From the NCBI RefSeq assembly GCF_003987045.1, contig NZ_PIPZ01000002.1:186001-250000 (forward strand): a stretch of DNA of 64,000 bases. The letters run 5' to 3'. The notes under the pieces are model-generated. The model saw only the letters and a program-made list of their open reading frames with translations. It was not told the origin of the DNA and made no database searches. Below are positions 1-9,815 of the stretch, in pieces. The stretch's first letter is position 1; the number at the start of each line of letters is the position of its first letter. The translations under genes were made by a program, and so were the position numbers. This stretch comes from Pseudidiomarina marina (GTDB lineage Bacteria > Pseudomonadota > Gammaproteobacteria > Enterobacterales > Alteromonadaceae).

Positions 1-622
1 GTAGCGCGATGATGTGTAAGAACACCAAGATAACCAACACTAATGGCAATGCAATCACGTGCAGTGCAAAGAAGCGGTTCAGCGTCGCACCTGAGATTAC
101 GTAGTCGCCACGAATCCATAGTGTTAAATCGTCACCAATAATTGGAATCGCACCGAACAACGAGATGATTACCTGTGCACCCCAGTACGACATCTGACCC
201 CATGGCAACAAATAGCCCATGAAGGCTTCGGCCATTAAGACAAGGAAGATGAGCATACCGAACACCCACAGCAATTCGCGCGGCTTCTGGTAAGAGCCGT
301 ACATCATGCCACGGAACATGTGCAAGTAAACCACCACGAAGAACGCCGACGCGCCGGTTGAGTGCATATAGCGAAGTAACCAGCCGTACTCGATATCACG
401 CATGATAAATTCAACTGAAGCGAAAGCGCCTTCAGCTGAAGGGACGTAGTTCATGGTTAACCAGATACCGGTCAAAATTTGGTTGACCAAAACCAACGTT
501 GCTAGCACACCAAAGATGTACCAGAAGTTAAAGTTTTTTGGAGCTGGATATTGAGCTAAGTGGATATTCCACGTTTTGGTCATCGGAATACGTTCGTCAA
601 ACCATGCAATGAGTTTATTCAT
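1..622 (-). CDS. petB: Cytochrome b of the bc1 complex, partial (3' end outside window)
   Basis: Ubiquinol-cytochrome c reductase cytochrome b, an inner-membrane di-haem protein of the respiratory chain. The minus strand reads from ATG at 622 to the window edge without a stop, giving about 207 N-terminal residues. It opens MNKLIAWFDERIPMTKTWNI, typical of proteobacterial cytochrome b. The haem-ligand helix RYMHSTGASAFFVVVYLHMF and the segment GYLLPWGQMSYWGA are both visible, and the later helix ALHVIALPLVLVILVFLHI is present. The start overlaps the petA stop (ATGA-type overlap), as in the usual petA-petB-petC operon. The C-terminal helices and petC lie beyond the left edge. Confidence 0.96.
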   Translation of the reverse strand, partial: MNKLIAWFDERIPMTKTWNIHLAQYPAPKNFNFWYIFGVLATLVLVNQILTGIWLTMNYVPSAEGAFASVEFIMRDIEYGWLLRYMHSTGASAFFVVVYLHMFRGMMYGSYQKPRELLWVFGMLIFLVLMAEAFMGYLLPWGQMSYWGAQVIISLFGAIPIIGDDLTLWIRGDYVISGATLNRFFALHVIALPLVLVILVFLHIIAL

Positions 623-1212
623 TAGGCTTGCTCCCCATCTTCACCCACCAAAATGGTGTTATCGTTGATGTAGTAATGAGGCGGAACCACCAAGTTATAC
701 GGTGCAGGAACGCCTTGGAATACTCGACCAGCGATATCGAAGGTAGAACCGTGACACGGACAGAAGAAGCCTGCCTGAGCCCCCTCAACGTATTCACCCA
801 TGCCTTGATCGAGGAACTGTGGCGAACAGCCTAAGTGCGTACAAATACCGACGGCAACAAAGAACTCTTCTTTGCGCGAGCGGTGCAAGTTTTTCGCATA
901 CTCAGGTTGTTGTGGTTCATCAGAATTTGGGTCACGGAGTTGGTCGTTCACGGCTTCAAGCGATGCCAACATTTCAGGGGTACGGCGTACCACCCAAACC
1001 GGCTGACCACGCCATTCAACACGAATCAATTGACCCGGCTCGGCTTTTCCAATGTTCACTTCCACTGGGGCACCCGCGTTTTTAGCTTTTTCGCTCGGGT
1101 TCCAAGACGCAATGAAAGGAACGGCAACACCAACCGCGCCCGCTGCACCGACGACAGATGTCGCGACGGTCAGGAAACGACGGCGGCCTTTATCTACAGG
1201 CGCATTGCTCAT
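622..1212 (-). CDS. petA: Ubiquinol-cytochrome c reductase iron-sulfur subunit (Rieske)
   Basis: Rieske 2Fe-2S protein of the cytochrome bc1 complex, which takes electrons from ubiquinol at the periplasmic face. The start at 1212 (MSNAPVDKGRRRFLTVAT) gives 196 aa, the normal family length, and follows a GGAG-type ribosome site. A longer frame to 1287 exists but lacks that support. Residues 9-30 form a twin-arginine (RRRFLT) signal anchor. The cluster-binding boxes are CTHLGC (124-129) and CPCHGS (151-156), with all Cys and His ligands intact. It is first in the petABC operon and overlaps petB by one base. Confidence 0.96.
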   Translation of the reverse strand: MSNAPVDKGRRRFLTVATSVVGAAGAVGVAVPFIASWNPSEKAKNAGAPVEVNIGKAEPGQLIRVEWRGQPVWVVRRTPEMLASLEAVNDQLRDPNSDEPQQPEYAKNLHRSRKEEFFVAVGICTHLGCSPQFLDQGMGEYVEGAQAGFFCPCHGSTFDIAGRVFQGVPAPYNLVVPPHYYINDNTILVGEDGEQA

Positions 1213-1284
1213 CCACTTACTCTCCAGTTTGGACGCTTCGCGAGACATAGCCGCGAAGTCAGTAATTAGCTGCTGCGATAGGTC

Positions 1285-1305
1285 CACCTAAAGTGATTTT
1301 AGGTG
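1285..1305. promoter_or_regulatory. Hairpin in the petA upstream region
   Basis: An 8-bp perfect stem (CACCTAAA / TTTAGGTG) with a 5-base loop, about 73 bases upstream of the petA start. No T-run follows on either strand, so it is not an obvious terminator. It could be a leader structure or an operator; nothing in the sequence decides this. Confidence 0.25.
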
Positions 1306-1366
1306 AACGGCAAAAAAATGCCTTCAGATGATAAAGAAATGCCCTGATTTTTACAAGGATAAAGAC

Positions 1367-1395
1367 AAAAAACCCGGCACAAAGGCCGGGTTTTT
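1367..1395 (-). terminator. Rho-independent terminator after rplM-rpsI
   Basis: AACCCGGC / GCCGGGTT stem with a short loop, flanked by A-runs and T-runs on both sides. It can therefore work in both directions. It lies 24 bases past the rpsI stop and separates the ribosomal operon from petA. Confidence 0.85.
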
Positions 1396-1418
1396 GACGT
1401 AGTCGAGATTCCGAAGAA

Positions 1419-1811
1419 TTAACGCTTCGAGAACTGTGGACGCTTACGTGCTTTATGCAAGCCGACTTTCTTACGCTCAACTTGACGCGCGTCACGAGTT
1501 ACATAACCCGCGCGACGTAAGTCACCACGTAAAGCTTCGTCATATTGCATCAGTGCACGGGTGATACCGTGACGCACTGCGCCTGCTTGACCACTTGCAC
1601 CACCACCTTTAACAGTGATGTATAAGTCGAATTTTTCAACCATATCGACCAACTCGAGTGGTTGACGAACAACCATACGAGCAGTTTCACGACCGAAGTA
1701 TTCTTCTAACGTGCGGTTATTGATGCTGATGTTGCCGCTGCCTGGACGCAAGAAAACGCGTGCAGTTGAGCTTTTGCGACGACCAGTACCGTAGTATTGA
1801 TTCTGTGCCAT
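1419..1811 (-). CDS. rpsI: 30S ribosomal protein S9
   Basis: Small-subunit ribosomal protein S9/uS9. The protein starts [20 protein letters not shown] and ends in the basic tail RKRPQFSKR that reaches the P-site tRNA. At 130 aa it is exactly family length. I chose the ATG at 1811 rather than the one three codons upstream on family length and because GGAG lies at a better distance. It is the second gene of the conserved rplM-rpsI pair, 17 bases after rplM, and a strong terminator follows. Confidence 0.97.
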   Translation of the reverse strand: MAQNQYYGTGRRKSSTARVFLRPGSGNISINNRTLEEYFGRETARMVVRQPLELVDMVEKFDLYITVKGGGASGQAGAVRHGITRALMQYDEALRGDLRRAGYVTRDARQVERKKVGLHKARKRPQFSKR

Positions 1812-1828
1812 AGTCTTCATGCTCCGTC

Positions 1829-2257
1829 TTAAATTTCAAGTTGTTTTGGTTGCTGAGCAACATGATTGTGCTCTGCACCAGCGTACACTTTCAGTTTACG
1901 GAACATGGCACGACCTAGTGGACCACGAGGTAACATACCTTTCACCGCTTTCTGAATTACCATTTCAGGCTTCTTAGCAATCAACTTCTCGAAGTTGATT
2001 TCTTTGATACCACCTGGGTAACCCGTGTGTGAATAGTAGATTTTGTTTTGCGCTTTGCGGCCAGTTACAGCAACCTTTTCAGCGTTAACGATGATGATGT
2101 AATCACCAGTGTCAACGTGAGGCGTGTACTCAGGCTTGTGCTTTCCGCGCAAACGACGGGCAACTTCAGTTGCCAAACGACCTAAAGTTTTACCTTCAGC
2201 GTCAATAACATACCAGTCACGTTGTACTGTTTCTGGTTTTGCAACAAATGTACTCAT
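1829..2257 (-). CDS. rplM: 50S ribosomal protein L13
   Basis: Large-subunit ribosomal protein L13/uL13, an early assembly protein. It is 142 aa, identical to the usual length, with family segments [29 protein letters not shown] and [19 protein letters not shown]. It is the first gene of the rplM-rpsI operon. A consensus sigma70 promoter lies about 120 bases upstream and a stem-loop sits in the untranslated leader, which could be the site of autoregulation known for this operon in E. coli; that last point is inference. Confidence 0.97.
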   Translation of the reverse strand: MSTFVAKPETVQRDWYVIDAEGKTLGRLATEVARRLRGKHKPEYTPHVDTGDYIIIVNAEKVAVTGRKAQNKIYYSHTGYPGGIKEINFEKLIAKKPEMVIQKAVKGMLPRGPLGRAMFRKLKVYAGAEHNHVAQQPKQLEI

Positions 2258-2310
2258 TGAGAATTACTCTTTCTTTAAGGTTCACGACAGTAGTTCCGGG
2301 CTTCCCCGCG

Positions 2311-2332
2311 AACCACAACAACCGTTGTGGTT
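2311..2332 (-). promoter_or_regulatory. Stem-loop in the rplM leader
   Basis: A perfect 9-bp stem (AACCACAAC / GTTGTGGTT, 4-base loop) in the predicted 5' untranslated region of rplM, some 55 bases before the start codon and downstream of the predicted promoter. It is a candidate L13 autoregulatory leader element. The assignment rests on position only; I could not compare it with a covariance model. Confidence 0.4.
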
Positions 2333-2377
2333 GAGCCACAAATTCGGTTAGTTGTACCTGTAACGTGGGCTGCGCGG

Positions 2378-2406
2378 ATTATAGGGAAAAGCGCTTAAAA
2401 GATCAA
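2378..2406 (-). promoter_or_regulatory. Sigma70 promoter for rplM-rpsI
   Basis: On the minus strand TTGATC (2406-2401), a 17-base spacer, then a perfect TATAAT (2383-2378). Transcription would start near 2371 and give a leader of about 110 bases before the rplM ATG at 2257. Both boxes and the spacing are near consensus, as expected for a ribosomal protein operon. Confidence 0.75.
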
Positions 2407-2408
2407 CG

Positions 2409-2552
2409 GCGTTATTCGTTAATCGTTATTCGTTATTCGTGAGCTTGGCTTGCCCGATAGCTCAATTTACAATTCGCTCACTTTTCGTTGTGGTCATTTT
2501 GGTTTTTCGTTTTTGCTTTTCCGAATAACGAGTAACGAATAACGAATAACGC
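2409..2552. repeat. Family-A heptad inverted-repeat element (copy 1)
   Basis: Two 31-base arms (2409-2439 and 2522-2552) are near-perfect reverse complements, with 2 mismatches. Each is made of tandem 7-mers of the TCGTTAT type. The 82-base interior is T-rich and shares the words CACTTTTCGTTG and TTTTTCGTTTT with the copy at 22.8 kb. The right arm ends 2 bases from the stop codon of the Na/Pi cotransporter gene and the left arm lies just upstream of the rplM promoter. No coding capacity is evident. Confidence 0.85.
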
Positions 2553-2554
2553 TT

Positions 2555-4108
2555 TTAGGTTTTCAGGGCGGTGATGATTTCGGCGCTGCGCTCCCACATA
2601 CTCGCCAACTGCATCAACGCCGCCCCTTCCGTAGGTTCAAGCTCGTTAGCAGCAATTCGATTTAACCACGTATGACGCAATAAGTTACGCGTTGCGCGAA
2701 TAGAGCTGGTAAGTGATGCCCAGTTTGCTGCAGGACGAACTTTCATATCTGCCCCATTTAGAAGCTCAAGTAATTGTTCGCGGAGCTGGTGGTTGAGGCT
2801 TGCGTCAATTTGTTCCGGAGTAGCCGCGCGTAGTTTTTCAACAATATCGCGTAAGTCGCGTAACCGTGCATGACTCGTGTGAAGTTCCGCGAGCAATAAG
2901 GCTTCGTCACCATGTAATTGTTTCTCGCTTAACTTGGTTAGGTACGTTTTTATATGCGCTAATAATTCACCAGTGGCGATATCTTCTTCGGTTTCGGTGA
3001 GCGCAGCCTCGTCCTTTAACAGGGTACGCAACCGCAAAATATACTGGCGTAGTACGCGATTGAGCTCTTGTTGCACAGCGTTGAGACCCATCGCGGGAAC
3101 TTCTAAAACGGTTTTATCTAAGAAACGCGGTTCGCCTGAACGCAGTGGCGGTAGCCGATACCAACTTTCTACTCGGCGGAAAATTCGCTCATCGAGCAAC
3201 CACATCAGGGCCACACCGAGTACATTAAATAATGTATGGAACACCGCGAGACCGGTACTAATATTCGTAACCTGTTCGCCCCCTGATAATAATTCTGCCG
3301 TCCACCACATAGGAACTAACAAAATTAACGCCGCAATTCCGGTGACGGTATTCATTAATACATGTACGGCGGCAAGGCGTTTTGCGTGCGCTGTGGCGCC
3401 AATGCTGGCTAGCAACGCTGTGACGGTGGTGCCAATATTTGCGCCAATAACCACGGCGGCGCCAGCTAACGGCGAAAACACACCGCTGACGGATGCGGTA
3501 AGCACAATCGCCAAAGCGGCGGAAGAAGACTGCACCAGAGCTGTTAATAGCGCCCCTGCTAGTACCGCCAGGAGAATACCGAACGGACCACTAATTGATA
3601 ATTGGCCAACTGGCAAAATCGTGACAAGCTGCTCGAAGGCTTCTCGCAGTGTATCCAATCCGACAAATAGCACGCCGAAACCAGCAACGGCTAGACCAAT
3701 GCTACCTAATGGGTCGGCACGACGCACCAGCTGAAGGAGCATACCTAAGCCAATTAATGGCCAAGCAACAATGCCGATATTCAGCTTCAACCCAATCAGT
3801 GCGACTATCCATGCCGTCATCGTTGTACCGACGTTGCTTCCGAACACCACCCAAGCCGCTTGCTTTAACTTCAACATGCCGGCATTGGTAAAACCGAGTA
3901 AAGCTACGACAACAGCACTGGATGACTGCACTAATGCGGTCACCGTAAAACCTGACAAAGCAGCTCGCAGCCTCGTTTGCGTGGAGCGTTCTAGATAACT
4001 CTGTAAATGACTTCCAGCTGCAGCTTTTAAGCCGTCGGTCAGCAATTGCATGCCGAGCAACAAGAGGCCGAGGCCCCCGAGCGCTAAAGTCCAGTCAGTT
4101 AACATCAT
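2555..4108 (-). CDS. Na/Pi cotransporter family protein with PhoU-like C-terminus
   Basis: Probable sodium-dependent phosphate cotransporter of the NptA/YjbB type in the inner membrane, 517 aa. The N-terminal 310 residues hold about eight hydrophobic helices with two inverted copies of the family signature TALVQSSSA (in TVTALVQSSSAVVVALLGF and LTALVQSSSAALAIVLTA). From about residue 330 the protein is soluble, helical and rich in Leu/Glu/Arg, fitting the PhoU-like domain of this family. The start ATG overlaps the zapE stop (ATGA), so the two are probably co-transcribed. Whether it imports or exports phosphate cannot be told. Confidence 0.88.
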   Translation of the reverse strand: MMLTDWTLALGGLGLLLLGMQLLTDGLKAAAGSHLQSYLERSTQTRLRAALSGFTVTALVQSSSAVVVALLGFTNAGMLKLKQAAWVVFGSNVGTTMTAWIVALIGLKLNIGIVAWPLIGLGMLLQLVRRADPLGSIGLAVAGFGVLFVGLDTLREAFEQLVTILPVGQLSISGPFGILLAVLAGALLTALVQSSSAALAIVLTASVSGVFSPLAGAAVVIGANIGTTVTALLASIGATAHAKRLAAVHVLMNTVTGIAALILLVPMWWTAELLSGGEQVTNISTGLAVFHTLFNVLGVALMWLLDERIFRRVESWYRLPPLRSGEPRFLDKTVLEVPAMGLNAVQQELNRVLRQYILRLRTLLKDEAALTETEEDIATGELLAHIKTYLTKLSEKQLHGDEALLLAELHTSHARLRDLRDIVEKLRAATPEQIDASLNHQLREQLLELLNGADMKVRPAANWASLTSSIRATRNLLRHTWLNRIAANELEPTEGAALMQLASMWERSAEIITALKT

Positions 4109-5232
4109 GGTTTATGGGCGAGTCCTAAGTATTCGTGACTTTGCATTTCTAATAATCGACTAACACAGCGTTTAAACTCAAAATTTAATTTACCTTGCGT
4201 GTAAAGTTCATCCAGTGGCGCTGCTCCTGACATAATTAGCTTCACGCGGCGTTCATAGAATTCGTCCACCAACGCGATAAAGCGCCGAGCCGCATCGTCA
4301 TTGTGCGCGCCCATTTGCGGCACATCGCTAATCAAAACTGCGTGATAACATTGCGCCAATTCAATATAGTCGTTCTGCGAACGTGGGCCACCACAAATAG
4401 CATCAAATGAGAATAAAACGACGTCGTCACACTCCATGCGTACCGGAATATTGCGATTATTCACCACAATGTATCCTCGCTCATCGCGATTGCAATGATC
4501 AGGCGCTAACTCCGTAAAGTATCGCTGGAGGTTTTCATCAGCGGCTGCATCCGCTGGGGCGTGATAAATTTCTGCGCGAGTTAACGTTCGTAGACGGTAA
4601 TCAATACCGCTGTCGACATTGATAACTTCACAATGTTGCTTAATTAATTCGATGGCGGGAATGAAACGCTGTCGCTGCAGGCCATTTCGATAAAGATCAT
4701 CAGGCACAATATTCGATGTAGCGACCAACACAACGTTGCGTTTGAATAGCTCTTGCATCAATGTGCCGAGAATCATTGCATCGGTAATGTCTTGCACGAA
4801 GAACTCGTCAAAACAGACCACCCGAGCTTCGCTAGCCAGTTTATCGGCAATAATCGGCAACGGGTCGCTACGCCCTTTCAATTCTTTCAATTCACTATGT
4901 ACGCGGTGCATAAAGCGATGGAAATGAACACGCAACTTTTGATCAAACGGTAAAGTTTCAAAAAAAGTGTCAACCAAATAGGTCTTTCCGCGTCCTACGC
5001 CACCCCAAAAGTAAATGCCTTTCGGAGTTGGTCTTGCACCGCCTAGCGCTTGCTTTATTCGGGCAAACAATCCCGCCTCACTGTGCGCTTGATGAAATAA
5101 GACCAGTTCGTCATAAAGGCGCTGTAACGCCTCTACAGCACGTCGTTGCGCGGCATCCGGCTGAAAGTTTCCAGTCGCTAAATCCTGCTCATATTTTGAT
5201 AATGGTGTCAGCTTGTTCGTTGTCACTACCAC
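4105..5232 (-). CDS. zapE: Cell division protein ZapE (AFG1-type ATPase)
   Basis: AFG1/ZapE family P-loop ATPase, which in E. coli associates with the Z-ring and modulates FtsZ polymers. It is 375 aa, the family length. The Walker A box GGVGRGKT is at residues 77-84, Walker B is in VVCFDEFFVQDITDAMILG, and sensor-like segments LVATSNIVPDDLYRNGLQR and the C-terminal FEFKRCVSRLLEMQS are typical. It lies beside zapG and rplM-rpsI, the same neighbourhood as in E. coli (yhcM, yhcB), and is transcribed divergently from zapG. Confidence 0.93.
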   Translation of the reverse strand: MVVTTNKLTPLSKYEQDLATGNFQPDAAQRRAVEALQRLYDELVLFHQAHSEAGLFARIKQALGGARPTPKGIYFWGGVGRGKTYLVDTFFETLPFDQKLRVHFHRFMHRVHSELKELKGRSDPLPIIADKLASEARVVCFDEFFVQDITDAMILGTLMQELFKRNVVLVATSNIVPDDLYRNGLQRQRFIPAIELIKQHCEVINVDSGIDYRLRTLTRAEIYHAPADAAADENLQRYFTELAPDHCNRDERGYIVVNNRNIPVRMECDDVVLFSFDAICGGPRSQNDYIELAQCYHAVLISDVPQMGAHNDDAARRFIALVDEFYERRVKLIMSGAAPLDELYTQGKLNFEFKRCVSRLLEMQSHEYLGLAHKP

Positions 5233-5302
5233 TTCGACCCTATTCTGGATTATGCTAGTAGGCAGTAGTTTATCATGCGAAATGCATTTTTAAGGAGTTT
5301 TT

Positions 5303-5719
5303 ATGAGCTGGATTGTTGGAATTTTACTCGTGATAGCAGGCGCAATCGTTGGATTTTTTGTGGCGCGTTACTGGCTTGCCGAGCATACAGATGAAGCCGA
5401 GTTAAACCAGCAAGTCACCCAAACTAAACAACAACTTGCAGATTATCGCCAAGAAGTTGCTGAGCACCTTGCTACTGCCCAAGCACTCGTGGGTCAGCTT
5501 GAAGAAACTCAAGATAAGCTTAAAGCGTATTTGCACCACAGTGCCGACCTATTACAACGTGAGCAAGAACAACCTAGCTTGCCATTTTTTGCCGAAGATA
5601 CCATCCGCGAACTGCGTATGGCGAACAAAGTAAATGGCGAGAAACGTCGCTCGGATGATAAGGCGCCAAGTGATATGCCGCGTGACTACAGCGACACCAA
5701 GTCGGGCCTCTTCAAGTAA
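5303..5719 (+). CDS. zapG: Z-ring associated protein ZapG (YhcB, DUF1043)
   Basis: YhcB/ZapG family envelope protein linked in E. coli to cell division and envelope synthesis. It is 138 aa with one N-terminal membrane helix (residues 1-24, MSWIVGILLVIAGAIVGFFV) followed by a cytoplasmic coiled coil rich in Gln/Glu (about 33-90) and a polar tail. AAGGAG lies 8 bases before the ATG at 5303. It is divergent from zapE and upstream of degQ-degS, matching E. coli gene order. Confidence 0.92.
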   Translation: MSWIVGILLVIAGAIVGFFVARYWLAEHTDEAELNQQVTQTKQQLADYRQEVAEHLATAQALVGQLEETQDKLKAYLHHSADLLQREQEQPSLPFFAEDTIRELRMANKVNGEKRRSDDKAPSDMPRDYSDTKSGLFK

Positions 5720-5723
5720 ATCT

Positions 5724-5854
5724 GCAAGAGCGATATTAGCTATTGGATATTGGATATTAGAAAAGACAAATACCCGTTACATCCTAGTATCTAATAGCTG
5801 ACATTGATTATCGCTCTTGCTTTTCTAATATCCAATATCCAATAGCTAATATCG
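5724..5854. repeat. Family-B heptad inverted-repeat element (copy 1), three-armed
   Basis: A perfect 35-base inverted repeat: 5731-5765 and 5820-5854, built from GATATTA/GATATTG/GCTATTG 7-mers followed by GAAAAG. Inside is a third, degenerate arm (about 5785-5820) that contains TAATAGCT and ends TATCGCTCTTGC, the complement of GCAAGAGCGATA at 5724-5735. Two alternative hairpins can therefore form. It fills the zapG-degQ gap. Confidence 0.85.
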
Positions 5855-6001
5855 TTTTTGTTTTTCGTTTTACATCTTGAAACACATCCGCTGTGAACTT
5901 ATTTAATAATGGTCAGTCTTTAACTGCATCTACCTGAAATTATTCCAAACCCTGCTCGCACCCTCATGCAGCAGAAAATGTGTGTATAGGAGTTAACTCT
6001 G

Positions 6002-7348
6002 ATGAAAGTGAAGTTCATTGCGGTTCTGGCATTGGCAAGTGCATTAATTATTGCGCCTGTTTCAGCCGGTATTCCTTTCTTTGGCGATAAAGATGAGACG
6101 CCAACACTTGCCCCTATGCTTGAGGAAGTCACCCCTGCGGTGGTGAATATCTCAGTTAAAGGGAAACGTGAGGTTCGCCAACGTATTCCAGATATGTTTC
6201 GCTTTTTCTTTGGTCCAGGAGGCCCTCGCGAGCAAGTGCAGGAGCGACCGTTCCAGGGGCTAGGTTCTGGCGTTATTATTGATGCTGATGAAGGATATGT
6301 TGTCACTAACAACCATGTGATTGATGGCGCATCGGAAATTTTAGTTACTTTAAAAGATGGCCGTCAGTTCGATGCGAAAGTTATCGGAACGGATGACCGT
6401 TCTGATGTTGCGTTACTTAAGATCAAAGATGGTGAAAATCTAACCGAGATCAAAATTGGTAACTCCGCTGATTTGCGCGTTGGTGATTTCGTCGTTGCCA
6501 TTGGTAACCCATTTGGTCTAGGCCAAACGGTCACGTCAGGTATTGTTAGCGCGTTGGGTCGTAGTGGCTTAGGTATTGAAGAAATTGAGAACTTCATTCA
6601 AACCGATGCTGCCATTAACAGCGGTAACTCAGGCGGTGCACTGGTGACCTTGAAAGGTGAGTTGATTGGCATCAACACCGCAATTTTGGGGCCAAATGGC
6701 GGCAATATTGGTATCGGTTTCGCTATTCCTGCTGACATGATGAAAAACCTTGTTGCGCAGCTTGTTGAGTTTGGTGAGGTGCGTCGCGGTGTACTCGGTG
6801 TTCGCGGAAATGATTTGACTCATGAAATCGCTAAAGCTCTTGATTTAAAAGCAAACCAAGGTGCGTTTATTGCCGAAGTGATTCCTGAGGGAGCAGCCGA
6901 TAAAGCTGGCTTAAAATCAGGTGACGTGATTGTTGCGGTGAACGGTGAGAAAATTCGCACCTTTGCTGACCTAGGCGCTCGAGTGAGCACCATTGGCGTG
7001 GGCAAAGAACTTGAAATTACCGTGTTACGTGATGGAAAAGAGCGAAAATTTGATGTGGTGCTTACCGCTGACGAGCAAGAAGTAACTGCTGCGGCATTAC
7101 ATCCTGCGCTAGATGGCATCATCTTAGCACCGGACGAACGCGGTGGTCTTAAGGTTACCAATATCGAAGAAGGTTCATTAGCTGAACGATACGGTATTCG
7201 CAAAGACGACGTAATTATTGGCGTTAACCGTAGCCCGATAAATAGTATGAGCGAGTTACGCGAAGCGCTAAGCAATGCAGGTAGCGTGGTCGCGTTAAAC
7301 ATTCGTCGAGGCAATTCCCAGTTGTATCTCGTGTTGCGCGGCGGTTAA
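6002..7348 (+). CDS. degQ: Periplasmic serine endoprotease DegQ (DegP/HtrA family)
   Basis: Do-type periplasmic protease/chaperone, 448 aa. Residues 1-22 are a Sec signal peptide ending VSA. The trypsin-like domain has the triad His105 (VTNNHVID), Asp135 (RSDVALLKI) and Ser210 (NSGNSGGAL). Two PDZ domains follow (about 245-345 and 370-448), as in DegP and DegQ but unlike DegS. GGAG lies 9 bases before the ATG. Its own hairpin terminator separates it from degS. DegQ fits better than DegP because of the short LA-loop region and the degQ-degS pairing. Confidence 0.94.
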   Translation: MKVKFIAVLALASALIIAPVSAGIPFFGDKDETPTLAPMLEEVTPAVVNISVKGKREVRQRIPDMFRFFFGPGGPREQVQERPFQGLGSGVIIDADEGYVVTNNHVIDGASEILVTLKDGRQFDAKVIGTDDRSDVALLKIKDGENLTEIKIGNSADLRVGDFVVAIGNPFGLGQTVTSGIVSALGRSGLGIEEIENFIQTDAAINSGNSGGALVTLKGELIGINTAILGPNGGNIGIGFAIPADMMKNLVAQLVEFGEVRRGVLGVRGNDLTHEIAKALDLKANQGAFIAEVIPEGAADKAGLKSGDVIVAVNGEKIRTFADLGARVSTIGVGKELEITVLRDGKERKFDVVLTADEQEVTAAALHPALDGIILAPDERGGLKVTNIEEGSLAERYGIRKDDVIIGVNRSPINSMSELREALSNAGSVVALNIRRGNSQLYLVLRGG

Positions 7349-7391
7349 TTGGTTGGCGGTGAGGCACCAATTAACTCGGTAAAACCAAAAC

Positions 7392-7419
7392 GAAGGCAGT
7401 ACAATTACTGCCTTCTTTT
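7392..7419 (+). terminator. Rho-independent terminator of degQ
   Basis: GAAGGCAGT (7392-7400), six-base loop, ACTGCCTTC (7407-7415), then a TTTT run. It lies 44 bases beyond the degQ stop and before the degS start, so degS probably has its own promoter. Confidence 0.85.
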
Positions 7420-7472
7420 GTAAACAGTGTTATGCTTTGCTCTATTCTTAAATCAGTAGGTTACAAGTCACT

Positions 7473-8525
7473 ATGCAGCTACGGCAATTTGCTTGGTACA
7501 TTGTTCGCTCGGTCATTCTTGGCCTAGCTGTCGCCGCCATTGTGATTTATGCCTTGCCACAATTGCGTGAGCAATTTAGTAATAATTCACAGCAATCACA
7601 GCAACCTTTGAGTTTTTCTACAGCCGTGCAACGTGCCGCTCCAGCGGTCGTGAATATTTATAGCATCGGCTCGACACGCGATTCTTATTACTCACGCCGA
7701 CCAAATAGCCTTGTTCGATTGGGTTCAGGCGTGATCATGGATAATCGCGGACATGTGTTAACGGCCTACCATGTGGTGGCTGACGTGAACGAAATTCAAG
7801 TTGCGCTACAAGATGGTCGTAACTACAGCGGTCAGGTGATTGGGTTTGACCGTATTACCGACCTAGCCGTAGTGCGTATTGAAGCAGATAATCTTCCAAC
7901 TATTCCGCAAAATGAATCGCTGACCACGCAAGTTGGCGATGTGGTGCTTGCGATTGGTAACCCGCACAACTTAGGCCAAACCATCACGCAAGGTATTGTC
8001 AGTGCAACTGGCGGGCGTATGGGGGTTATTCACTCGCATGCCGACCTGATTCAGATGGATGCGGTCATCAATGAAGGCGCCTCCGGTGGCGCGTTGATTA
8101 ATAGCCAAGGTTATTTGGTAGGCATCAATAATGCTCAGTTTCGTGATGCTCGCGGTCAAGGTATCGACGGTATTTATTTTGCCGTTCCCTACCCGCTCGC
8201 GCGTTCGGTCATGGATACACTCATTCGAGAAGGTGAAGTGGTGCGTGGTTACTTGGGAGTGCAAGTCGGCGAAACGCCACAGTCAAACCCATACACTCAA
8301 CCCGGTATTTTTATTACTGGGGTTGATCCCAATAGCCCCGCAGAACGAGCCGGTTTACGTGCTGAAGATTATATTACTGAAATTAACGGTCAGCCGATGC
8401 TTACCGCGGCTGAGGGTCTTGCCTTGGTTGCGAAAACCAAACCAGGTACAACATTACAAGTTCAGTTTTTACGTGACAATAAAGAAGAAACAACAGAAGT
8501 TACAATTACAAAACTGCAGCAGTAA
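7473..8525 (+). CDS. degS: Membrane-anchored serine protease DegS
   Basis: Site-1 protease of the sigma-E envelope stress pathway; it cleaves the anti-sigma factor RseA when its PDZ domain binds misfolded porin C-termini. It is 350 aa. One N-terminal membrane anchor (about residues 9-28) without a cleavage site, a protease domain with His100, Asp130 and Ser204, and a single PDZ domain (about 245-345) give the DegS architecture. The usual GNSGG around the serine reads GASGG here (Ser204 retained). It follows degQ and converges on murA. Confidence 0.92.
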   Translation: MQLRQFAWYIVRSVILGLAVAAIVIYALPQLREQFSNNSQQSQQPLSFSTAVQRAAPAVVNIYSIGSTRDSYYSRRPNSLVRLGSGVIMDNRGHVLTAYHVVADVNEIQVALQDGRNYSGQVIGFDRITDLAVVRIEADNLPTIPQNESLTTQVGDVVLAIGNPHNLGQTITQGIVSATGGRMGVIHSHADLIQMDAVINEGASGGALINSQGYLVGINNAQFRDARGQGIDGIYFAVPYPLARSVMDTLIREGEVVRGYLGVQVGETPQSNPYTQPGIFITGVDPNSPAERAGLRAEDYITEINGQPMLTAAEGLALVAKTKPGTTLQVQFLRDNKEETTEVTITKLQQ

Positions 8526-8530
8526 CGAAT

Positions 8531-9815
<1,285 letters not shown>

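Noticed and set aside
2409-2552. Inverted-repeat element as an insertion sequence or MITE with target duplication
   Set aside because: No transposase and no clear flanking direct duplication could be seen; a non-autonomous mobile origin stays open but is not supported directly.
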